From: Variovorax sp. PBS-H4
GTDB lineage: Bacteria; Pseudomonadota; Gammaproteobacteria; Burkholderiales; Burkholderiaceae_C
NCBI RefSeq assembly: GCF_901827205.1
Contig: NZ_LR594675.1
Location: 1,612,001-1,676,000 of the forward strand
Length of the DNA: 64,000 nt
Direction of reading: 5' to 3'
A model generated the notes under the pieces. It was not told the DNA's origin. It ran no database searches and saw only the letters and a list, made by a program, of their open reading frames with translations. Below are positions 40,598-48,375 of this stretch, one piece after another (positions within the stretch are counted from its first letter, which is position 1; each line of letters opens with the position of its first letter). The translations under genes and the position numbers were made by a program.

Positions 40598-43030
40598 ATG
40601 CCGAAGTTCAGCCTCCTGCAGAGCAACTTCACGGGTGGCGAACTGTCCCCCGCGCTGGCGCTCGGCCGCGTGGACATCGCCAAGTACAACAACGGGGTGA
40701 AGCGCCTGGAGAACTGCCAGGTGACGGTGCAGGGCGGGGCCAAGCGCCGGCCCGGCACGCGCTTCATCGCTGCCACCAAGATCGCCAACAAGCGGGCGCG
40801 TCTCATCGAGTTCGTCTACAACCGCGGCCAGGCCTATGTGCTGGAGCTCGGCGACGGCTACATGCGCTTCTTTGCTGACCGCGCGCAGATCGTCAACGGC
40901 ACGCCCGTGGAGGTGGTGTCCCCCTACACCGAGGCCCAGCTGCCAGCGGTCAACTACGTGCAGAAGGCCGACACCGCCTTTTTCGTGCAAGAGGGCGTGT
41001 TTCCCCATCGGCTGCAGCGCTTCAGCACCATCGAGTGGCGAATGGGCGTGGTGCCGTTCATCACGCCTGCATTCGAGGAACAGGGGCAGTACCCGCTCGT
41101 CAGTCTGCAGTTCACGATTGCCCCCGGCATCCCCGTCCCGCCGGGCACCTACATCCTGACGGCTGCGGCGGCCATCTTTCTAAGGTCCGACGTGGGCCGG
41201 CTCCTGAGTGCCAACAGCGGCACCGCCAAGATCATCGGGTACACCAGCAACACCGCGGTGACGGTGCAGGTTCTCAGCACCTTCAAGAACCGTGACCTCT
41301 TCGCGGGTAGCTGGAACCTCGAGGGCTCGCCGCAGGACAGCATCGCACCGTCGAGCAAAGGGCAGGTTGGACAGCTCATCTCGCTGAACGCGAACTTCAC
41401 CTACCTCTCGTCGCAGAAGACCATCACCGCCTTCGTGTCCGGCTATGGCACGGTCGCCGTGGAGGTCACCGGGCACGGCTACGTCGCGGGGGATACCGTC
41501 AACGTGAGCGGCACCAGTCGCATCGATGGCAACTGGGTGGTGAACCGCGTTATCGACGCCAACCATTTCAACTGGATGGCACCGACGCTCCCCGACGGCA
41601 TCCTTGGCACCACGGGCACCGTCGCAAAGATCCAAGTCTCGGCGGACAGCGAGGTTTGGCAGCCGACCGACGTGGGCAGCTACGTGAACATCAATGGCGG
41701 ACTGGTTGAGATCACCGAGTTCGTCAACGTGGGCACCGTCAACGGGCGCGTGCTGCGCGAGTTGGCTGCCGACGTGCCGGCCGGCGCGAATGCTTGGACG
41801 CTCGAGCAGGTGGCGTGGAATGCCAGCAAGGGCTACCCGCGCGCGGTCACGATCAACAAGCAGCGGCTGATGTTCGCCGGCTCGCCCGGCTACCCGCAGC
41901 ACGTCTGGGGTAGCGAGATCCAGGGCTACCTGAATTTCCAGTTCGGCACGGCCGATGACCAGGCCTTCCGTTTCGAGATCGACGGCCCGCGCAACAGCCC
42001 AATCCGCCACCTCGCGCCCGCCAAGCAGCTGCTGGTGCTTACCGAGGCCGATGAGATGAGCCTGAAGGGTGGACAGGAAAAGCCGATCACGCCGACCAAC
42101 ATTCAGAAGACCGACGAGTCCACTGTCGGCGCCGGCGCGGTGCGTCCGATCAAGGTTGGCAACGAGATGGTATTCGTGCAGGCTGCGGGCAAGAAGATCG
42201 CCGGCATTGGCTACCGCTACGAGATCGACGGCTTCGACTCGCCCGACCGGACCATCTTCGCCTCGCACATCACGGGCACTGGGGTCGTACAACTGGCCCA
42301 TCAGAAAGAGCCGGACTCCACGCTTTACGCCGTGCGCGCAGACGGGCAGCTTGCCGCGTGCGCCTACGACATCTCGCAGGAGGTGACGGGCTGGGGCCGG
42401 TGGATCACGCAGGGCAGTTATGAGTCGGTGGCGTGCGTGCCCACGGCCATCGGCGAGGACACCTACGCGATCGTCGCGCGCACCGTCGGCGGAAGCACCG
42501 TGCGCTACGTCGAGGTGTTCGACCCTGACATGCTGGTGGACTGCGGCATCACAGGCACGAGCGTGGGCGGGCAGGCGACTTGGACCGGCCTGGGGCACCT
42601 TGAGGGCATGGTGGTGCAGGCCTGGGCGGACGGTGCCTACATGGGCGAGTTCACCGTGACCGGCGGCCAGATCACGCTGCAGCGCAACGCCAACAGCGTG
42701 CAGATCGGGCTTGGCTTCACCTGCCTGGTCGAGATGCTGCAGCCGGAGGTGGGCGGCAATGGCTCGACGGCACAAGGCTCTCAGGTCCACGTCAACGAGG
42801 TCATCATTCGCACGATCAACACCAAGGCGGCGCTCATCAACGGGCAGCCGATCGATCCGCGCCGGTTCGGGGAAGCCCTGCTTGACCAGCCAATTCCCGA
42901 CTTCGACGGCGATGTGCGCGTGACCACGCTTAGCGACGAGATGTACCGCACGAGCCAGATCATCACCCAGCCGTACCCGTTGCCGTTCCACCTGCTCGAC
43001 GTGATCCGCAGTGTGACGATCAACAACTGA
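40598..43030 (+). CDS. Tail tubular protein B-like (T7 gp12-type nozzle)
   Basis: 810 residues. The N-terminus MPKFSLLQSNFTGGELSPAL with NCQVTVQGGAKRRPGTRFIA is diagnostic of phage nozzle proteins. The middle is beta-rich and the C-terminal third has repeated beta motifs. It forms the tail nozzle through which DNA passes and to which the tailspikes attach. Length agrees with the family. Confidence 0.9.
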   Translation: MPKFSLLQSNFTGGELSPALALGRVDIAKYNNGVKRLENCQVTVQGGAKRRPGTRFIAATKIANKRARLIEFVYNRGQAYVLELGDGYMRFFADRAQIVNGTPVEVVSPYTEAQLPAVNYVQKADTAFFVQEGVFPHRLQRFSTIEWRMGVVPFITPAFEEQGQYPLVSLQFTIAPGIPVPPGTYILTAAAAIFLRSDVGRLLSANSGTAKIIGYTSNTAVTVQVLSTFKNRDLFAGSWNLEGSPQDSIAPSSKGQVGQLISLNANFTYLSSQKTITAFVSGYGTVAVEVTGHGYVAGDTVNVSGTSRIDGNWVVNRVIDANHFNWMAPTLPDGILGTTGTVAKIQVSADSEVWQPTDVGSYVNINGGLVEITEFVNVGTVNGRVLRELAADVPAGANAWTLEQVAWNASKGYPRAVTINKQRLMFAGSPGYPQHVWGSEIQGYLNFQFGTADDQAFRFEIDGPRNSPIRHLAPAKQLLVLTEADEMSLKGGQEKPITPTNIQKTDESTVGAGAVRPIKVGNEMVFVQAAGKKIAGIGYRYEIDGFDSPDRTIFASHITGTGVVQLAHQKEPDSTLYAVRADGQLAACAYDISQEVTGWGRWITQGSYESVACVPTAIGEDTYAIVARTVGGSTVRYVEVFDPDMLVDCGITGTSVGGQATWTGLGHLEGMVVQAWADGAYMGEFTVTGGQITLQRNANSVQIGLGFTCLVEMLQPEVGGNGSTAQGSQVHVNEVIIRTINTKAALINGQPIDPRRFGEALLDQPIPDFDGDVRVTTLSDEMYRTSQIITQPYPLPFHLLDVIRSVTINN

Positions 43031-43037
43031 GGGCGCC

Positions 43038-43487
43038 ATGAAAGTCGAAGTCGCCACCCCCGAAGACGCCGCCGAGATCGCGGCGCTTGGCCGTCTGCTC
43101 CACGACACGAGCAGCTATGCAGACATCCCCTACAACGAGGCGAAGGTCGCCACCCTGATGCAGCACCTGACCAAGGGCGGGGACAACGTCGTCTTTGTGG
43201 TGCGGCGCGATGGCGCGATCGTGGGCGGCATCGCTGGCAGCGTGGCGCCGCAGTGGTTCAGCGACGAACTGCTTGGGTACGAGTTCTCCTTCTTCGTCGA
43301 GCCGAGCGCACGCCACAGCGGCGCGGCCGTGAAGCTGCTGCTGGCTTTCAAGTCCTGGTGCAAGGCGCGCGGTGCGAAGAAGGTCCGCATCGGCATCACC
43401 ACTGGCATCCACGAGGAGCTCACCGGCAAGTTCTACCGGCGCATGGGCTTCCAGGACGCCGGCACGCTTTTTCAATTGGAGGTCTGA
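43038..43487 (+). CDS. GNAT family acetyltransferase in the structural operon
   Basis: 149 residues beginning MKVEVATPEDAAEIAALGRL, with the GNAT core GYEFSFFVEPSARHSGAAVK (acetyl-CoA pyrophosphate loop in RHSGAA) and FYRRMGFQDAGTLFQLEV at the end. Some podoviruses carry GNAT genes between tail and ejection genes; target unknown. It could modify virion or host proteins late in infection. Spacing to neighbours is 7 and 2 bases. Confidence 0.85.
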   Translation: MKVEVATPEDAAEIAALGRLLHDTSSYADIPYNEAKVATLMQHLTKGGDNVVFVVRRDGAIVGGIAGSVAPQWFSDELLGYEFSFFVEPSARHSGAAVKLLLAFKSWCKARGAKKVRIGITTGIHEELTGKFYRRMGFQDAGTLFQLEV

Positions 43488-43489
43488 CC

Positions 43490-43975
43490 ATGGGCATCGA
43501 AACAGTCATCGCCATCGGGCTTGCGGCAGCCGGCACGGCCGTGAGCGTCTATGGCCAGCAGCAGCAGGCGAAGGCAGCGGAGAACGTTGCCAACATGCAG
43601 GAGCAGCAGGGCAAGGAAGACGCCGCCTTTGCTGCCAGCGAGGCGCAGGTGCAGGCTCGCATGATCCGCAAGGCGGGGGAGAAACAGCGAGCGGATGCGC
43701 GCGCCTCACTCGCCGGTGCCGGGGTGACGGTGGGTGTAGGCACTGCCGAGCAGATCGACAAGGAAATCCAGGGCGACAGCGAGCAGGACGCGCTGATGGC
43801 GATCTACGACGGTTCGAACCGCTCGCGTGCGATCACCCAGAGTGCCAACCAAGAGGCGTACCGCAGTCGCAACGCTGCGCAGGCCGCGCGAATCGGCTCC
43901 GTGAGCTCGGCGCTTCAGGGCGGCGCGACCATCGCGAAGGGTTGGAACACCACGAATTCGAAGAAGGTGGCGTAA
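43490..43975 (+). CDS. Internal virion (ejection) protein, T7 gp14-like
   Basis: 161 residues. A short hydrophobic N-terminus (MGIETVIAIGLAAAGTAVSV) is followed by Gln/Ala-rich helices (GQQQQAKAAENVANMQEQQG) and RADARASLAGAGVTVGVGTA. This arrangement, with its place before two large ejection proteins, matches gp14-type proteins that enter the outer membrane during DNA ejection. It starts ATG two bases after the GNAT stop. Confidence 0.8.
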   Translation: MGIETVIAIGLAAAGTAVSVYGQQQQAKAAENVANMQEQQGKEDAAFAASEAQVQARMIRKAGEKQRADARASLAGAGVTVGVGTAEQIDKEIQGDSEQDALMAIYDGSNRSRAITQSANQEAYRSRNAAQAARIGSVSSALQGGATIAKGWNTTNSKKVA

Positions 43976-46045
43976 GTGGCGAAGATCCCGACCGGCCAGT
44001 TCGGCTACCGCACCCCCCAGGGCGGCGACATCACGCCCATGCCCCGCGTGGACAACCAGGTGGGCGACGCGCTCAAGCAACTGGGCAACACGGCGGTGGC
44101 CGCCGGCGGCAACATGCTGGAGGAGCAGCAGCGCGAGGCGCGGCTGGCCGCCGATCGTGCCGCGCAGGCGCAGGCCCTGACCGCGCACGCGACCATCCAG
44201 AACGGCCTGGCTGACAGCTTCGACGCAATCCAGGCCGACCTGCTGGACGGCAAGACCGACAAGCTCGCCGCCGAGGCAGCGTGGAAGGAGGCCTCGAAGA
44301 AGGTGGTGGCCGACAACATCCAGTCGGTGCCGGCCGATCGACAGCAGTTGGTCACGGCCCAGGTGCAGGGTCTGCAGGGTCAGCTGCAAAACAAGCTCTT
44401 CGACACCTTCCGCAAGCGCGACCAGCAGGACGTGTCCGCCAGCCTCCTGACCTACAACGAGCAGATGCAGCGCTTCGCCGGCACGGACCCTGCCGCCGCG
44501 GTGAAGCAGTACCACACCTTCGCCGATCAGATGGGGCCTGCCGCAGGCTGGACGCCCGAGCAGATCGCCAAGTCCAAGCAGCAGTTCACCGAAGGGGTCA
44601 CCTTCAACCAGTTCCGCCGCCAGGGCCAGGCGGCCATGCAGTCGGGCAGCGTGGGCGCGATCGACGAGGTGCAGAAGCGGCTCGCCGGCCCCGAGGGCGA
44701 TGCACTGGATCCGGCCAAGCGCAACACCCTGGACCAGACCCTCTTCGGCTGGAAGCAGAGCATCGAGGCGCGCGAGGCGCGCAACGCCGACAAGGCCGAG
44801 CGCGAGCAGCTGAAGCGCTTCAACACGGCGACCGACGCGCTCAATCAGGGGCGCGACCTGGTGCTCAACGGCGCCGCGCTGTCGCCCGACTTCATCGCCG
44901 ACCTGAGCACCAAGGCGCAGGGAACCGGGCTTGAGAAGGACGTGCAGACGCTGCTGGAGGTGCAGAAGCAGGCCAGCGGGTTCGCCAACCTGTCGGCGCC
45001 CCAGCGCGCGGCACAGCTCGAGCAGGCGCGCGGCCGGCGCGCGGACCCGTCCCGCGGCTTCGACCCCCAGGACGAGAAGCAACTGAACGCCGCGCAGCAG
45101 ATCAATGACCGCCTGAACAAGCGCATCAACGACGGCGAGGCGTGGGCCGCGGCGCAGAGCGTGGGCGTGATCCGCGAGGCGCCGGCGCTGACCATCGGCA
45201 ACGCCGACCAGGCCCTGCAGGTGTTCCAGCAGCGCACGCGCGACATCGGCGCCGTCGAGGCATGGGCCGGCAAGAAGGTCTCCCCACTGCAGCCCGCCGA
45301 GGCCGAGCAGTTGCAAAAGATGGTCCGGTCCCTGAAGCCCGACGCGGCCGCGTCCCTGCTGGGCCAGATCGGCGGCGTGGTGGGCGATCCCGAGCGCATC
45401 GCGGCTGTCGCCAAGCAACTCGGCGACAAGGACAACACGATGGGCATGGCGATGCTCTACGCCAATTCCAAGACGACACAAGGCCGCTACACCGCCGAGC
45501 TCATCCTGCAGGGCGAGCAGGCGATCAAGGACAAGATCGTCAAGGTGGACGGCGCGGCCGAAAGCGGCTGGCGCGCGGAGATCGCCAAGCGCGTGCGCGG
45601 CGCCTATTCGAACCAGGAGGTCGAGAACAACGTGGTCGAGGCGGCATTCAAGATCGCCGCGGCCAAGCAGGGCGACGTGGACAACGCCATCAACCTCGCC
45701 GCCGGCGGCATCGTCGAGCGCAACGGCGGCAAGATCCCGCTGCCGTACGGCATGAAGGAACCGGAGTTCGAGAAGCGGCTGGCCGCGATCACACCCGAGT
45801 CGCTGCTGCCGCAGGTGTCGGCGCGCCCAGTCAACCCCGCTACCGCTGATCGTTCCGCGTCCACTTCACCTGCCGATGCTTTCGTGCTGGTTGGCCCAAC
45901 GCGCATGCCGCTCGCCGACTTCGTGAAGACGCTTCCCGACGCGCGGCTGGTGCACGCCGGGCAAGGCCTCTACAACGTGCGCGCCGGCAATCAGCTGGTG
46001 ACGAACGAGCGCGGCCAGCGCATTACGCTGAAGGTGTCGCCGTGA
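43976..46045 (+). CDS. Internal virion protein, T7 gp15-like
   Basis: 689 residues from a GTG directly after the previous stop (MAKIPTGQFGYRTPQGGDIT). It is mostly long Ala/Gln-rich helices (RLAADRAAQAQALTAHATIQ) with no enzymatic motif. By order and composition it corresponds to the middle ejection protein forming the periplasmic tunnel. Its stop overlaps the next start by 4 bases. Confidence 0.75.
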   Translation: MAKIPTGQFGYRTPQGGDITPMPRVDNQVGDALKQLGNTAVAAGGNMLEEQQREARLAADRAAQAQALTAHATIQNGLADSFDAIQADLLDGKTDKLAAEAAWKEASKKVVADNIQSVPADRQQLVTAQVQGLQGQLQNKLFDTFRKRDQQDVSASLLTYNEQMQRFAGTDPAAAVKQYHTFADQMGPAAGWTPEQIAKSKQQFTEGVTFNQFRRQGQAAMQSGSVGAIDEVQKRLAGPEGDALDPAKRNTLDQTLFGWKQSIEAREARNADKAEREQLKRFNTATDALNQGRDLVLNGAALSPDFIADLSTKAQGTGLEKDVQTLLEVQKQASGFANLSAPQRAAQLEQARGRRADPSRGFDPQDEKQLNAAQQINDRLNKRINDGEAWAAAQSVGVIREAPALTIGNADQALQVFQQRTRDIGAVEAWAGKKVSPLQPAEAEQLQKMVRSLKPDAAASLLGQIGGVVGDPERIAAVAKQLGDKDNTMGMAMLYANSKTTQGRYTAELILQGEQAIKDKIVKVDGAAESGWRAEIAKRVRGAYSNQEVENNVVEAAFKIAAAKQGDVDNAINLAAGGIVERNGGKIPLPYGMKEPEFEKRLAAITPESLLPQVSARPVNPATADRSASTSPADAFVLVGPTRMPLADFVKTLPDARLVHAGQGLYNVRAGNQLVTNERGQRITLKVSP

Positions 46046-48198
46046 TTGATTCGATGTTCCAGGCCGGCACCGACCAGGCGCTCGACGACCAGGTGGCGCG
46101 GCCGAAGCCGTTCCAGCCCGAGGCGCCCGGCTTCAGCTTCGGTGCACTGGCCAAGGCGCCTTTCCAGGGAGTGAGTGCCGGCAGCACCGAAGGCGCTGCG
46201 TTCGCAGCCGAAATCCTCGGTGCATTCGGACAGACCGAGGCGGCAACTGGAACGGCCAGCGGGCGCGGCATGTTCGCCACGCAGACCCCAGAGGAGCGCA
46301 AGCAGGCCGAGGAGGCGCGCCGCAAGGTGCTGGAGAACGACAACCTCTTCAGTAACGAGGCGGGCGACGAACTGCGCCGGCGCGCCAAGGACGTGATGCC
46401 CGACCCGACGCAGACCCATGCGGCCGCGCAAGTGGTGGCTGGCGTGGCGAAGTTCGCCACGAAGGCAGTCGGCTACACGGCGGCAGCCGGCCCACTCGCT
46501 CCGGTTCTGCTGGGTGGCGATGAAGGATTGACCGAGGCCGACAAGCTGAAGCAGGAGGGCGTGGACATCGAAACGCGCACGAAGGCCGGCGCTGTGGCTG
46601 GCACGGTGGCCGGCGTTTCCATTGCGCTGCCGGTGGCCATCCCGAGCTCGGCGGTCAAGACCGCGGCGCTGGTGGTGGCCGGCGGCCCCGGCGGCTTCGT
46701 CGCCCAGAATGCAGCCGAGCGCGCGATCCTGCAGAACGCCGGCTACGACAAGCAGGCGAGCCAATACGACCCGCTCGACCCGGTAGGCCTGGCGCTTTCC
46801 ACGCTGGTGCCGGCTGGCTTCGGTGCGGTGGCGGTGCGCGGCGCGCGCGTAAAGGCTGCGCCCACGCTCAAGGACGTGGTCCTGGGCATCGAGAGCGGCG
46901 GCCGACGCTACGGCGCAGACGGCAAGATCCTCGAAGGCCCCCAGGTGAAGGGCGGCACCGCCAAGGGCGAGATGCAGGTGATGGACGCCACGAACCTCGA
47001 TCCGGGGTTCGGGGTGCGGCCCGCAGCCGACAACAGCCCGGCCGAGCGCGCGCGCGTGGGCAGCGACTACCTGGATGCCATGCTCAAGCGCTACGGCGGC
47101 GACGAGGCGAAGGCCATGGCCGCGTACAACGCTGGCCCGGGCGCACTGGATGCAGCGCTGAAGAAGGGCGGCAATTGGCTCGACCACATGCCCGCGGAGA
47201 CGCAGGCCTACGTCACCAAAGGGATGAAGAAGCTCGGCGGCGAGCGCACGAATGCGGCAGCGCGCGCGGCCATCGCGGCCGATGCCGATACGGTCGCCGC
47301 TGCGCGCGTGCGGCAGACCGGCCAGACGATCGACAGCTACCGGCTGACGCCCGACAGCGACCTGCCCGGGATGACGGCGCACCAGGACGCCATGGAGTCG
47401 GCGCACGCCATGCTTGCCCGCGGCGAGCCGGTGCAGGTGGCCGACCTGATCCGCGCGTCCGACACGCCGCCGTCGATCCTGTCCGTCGCATCAGACACCA
47501 AGCCTGGCGCCGGCCAAGCCATCGAGCCGGTATCCGCACGCCTGCAGTCCGACACTGGCCTGCAGTTCACCGTCGAGCGCGACTTCCGCGGCAAGTACAC
47601 GGCCAAGAATGACGCCGGCGAGGCGATCGGCTCCGTCATTTACACCGACACGCCGCAGGGCGGCTACCGCGTGACTGGCGTGGAAGTGAAGCCGGATTTC
47701 CAGCGGCAGGGCGTGGCATCGGCCATCTACGATTTCCTGGAACACTCCGTCACCAAGCAGCCCATGGAGGCGAGCGGGTCGCAGAGCCCGGCTGGTGCCG
47801 CGTTCCGTGAAGCGCGCAAGCAGCGCCAGGTCGATCAACCCACGTCGCGCGCGCTGTCGCCCGAGCAACGTGTGGCAGCTACGGTCAACGGTGCCCGCGC
47901 GTTGCAGGACGTGATGCCCGCGCGCGCCGCGCCGGCCACTGGCCGGCAACTGTTCGAAGCCGCGGGCGAGTCCGCCGGTCCCGTCAAGCCGATAGCCGAT
48001 GGCGCCGGTGCGGCCCTGGGCAAGCAGGCCGCCGAGGTGGCAGACATCAACCCCGACTTGATGGTGCAACTGGAGGGCATGGACAAGCCGCAGCGCGTGG
48101 GCGACCTGCTCGAGGCGGTGAAGAAGGAAGCGGCCGAGGACGCACAAGAAGCGTCCTTCGTCGAGACGGCGGTGAACTGCCTACTACGCAGCGCCTGA
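46042..48198 (+). CDS. Internal virion protein with lytic transglycosylase domain and GNAT-like C-terminal part
   Basis: 718 residues from GTG. Residues ~270-390 form an SLT-type transglycosylase (VVLGIESGGRRYGADG with catalytic Glu, GEMQVMDATNLDPGFGV, AAYNAGPGALDAALKKGGNW). Residues ~500-600 contain TGVEVKPDFQRQGVASAIYD, the acetyl-CoA loop pattern of GNAT proteins. The first part would open peptidoglycan for ejection as in T7 gp16. The GNAT-like part is unusual. The last ~14 bases overlap an antisense membrane-protein gene. Confidence 0.82.
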   Translation: MIDSMFQAGTDQALDDQVARPKPFQPEAPGFSFGALAKAPFQGVSAGSTEGAAFAAEILGAFGQTEAATGTASGRGMFATQTPEERKQAEEARRKVLENDNLFSNEAGDELRRRAKDVMPDPTQTHAAAQVVAGVAKFATKAVGYTAAAGPLAPVLLGGDEGLTEADKLKQEGVDIETRTKAGAVAGTVAGVSIALPVAIPSSAVKTAALVVAGGPGGFVAQNAAERAILQNAGYDKQASQYDPLDPVGLALSTLVPAGFGAVAVRGARVKAAPTLKDVVLGIESGGRRYGADGKILEGPQVKGGTAKGEMQVMDATNLDPGFGVRPAADNSPAERARVGSDYLDAMLKRYGGDEAKAMAAYNAGPGALDAALKKGGNWLDHMPAETQAYVTKGMKKLGGERTNAAARAAIAADADTVAAARVRQTGQTIDSYRLTPDSDLPGMTAHQDAMESAHAMLARGEPVQVADLIRASDTPPSILSVASDTKPGAGQAIEPVSARLQSDTGLQFTVERDFRGKYTAKNDAGEAIGSVIYTDTPQGGYRVTGVEVKPDFQRQGVASAIYDFLEHSVTKQPMEASGSQSPAGAAFREARKQRQVDQPTSRALSPEQRVAATVNGARALQDVMPARAAPATGRQLFEAAGESAGPVKPIADGAGAALGKQAAEVADINPDLMVQLEGMDKPQRVGDLLEAVKKEAAEDAQEASFVETAVNCLLRSA

Positions 48199-48375
48199 GA
48201 TGAGCAACACGATCGCCAGAACTGTCGCGGCGAGGGCCATGCATCCAAGGATGAACCCGTACGCCCGTGCTGCCTCGACCGCCGCGCGCCAGCGGCCGGT
48301 GGCCGCCCAGGTCGCGAGGGGAGCGATGGAGAACAACGCGACGAGCGCCGCGATGAACAACAGAAAGGACTTCAT
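48184..48375 (-). CDS. Antisense small membrane protein within the late operon (63 aa)
   Basis: MKSFLLFIAALVALFSIAPL and GFILGCMALAATVLAIVLLI give two membrane segments joined by a basic loop (TGRWRAAVEAARAY). Codon third positions are GC-rich as in real genes. It exactly fills the only sizeable plus-strand gap in the ejection cluster and its ATG touches the GTG of the next plus-strand gene. No strong ribosome binding site is seen. It may be a lysogenically expressed moron. Confidence 0.55.
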   Translation of the reverse strand: MKSFLLFIAALVALFSIAPLATWAATGRWRAAVEAARAYGFILGCMALAATVLAIVLLISGAA

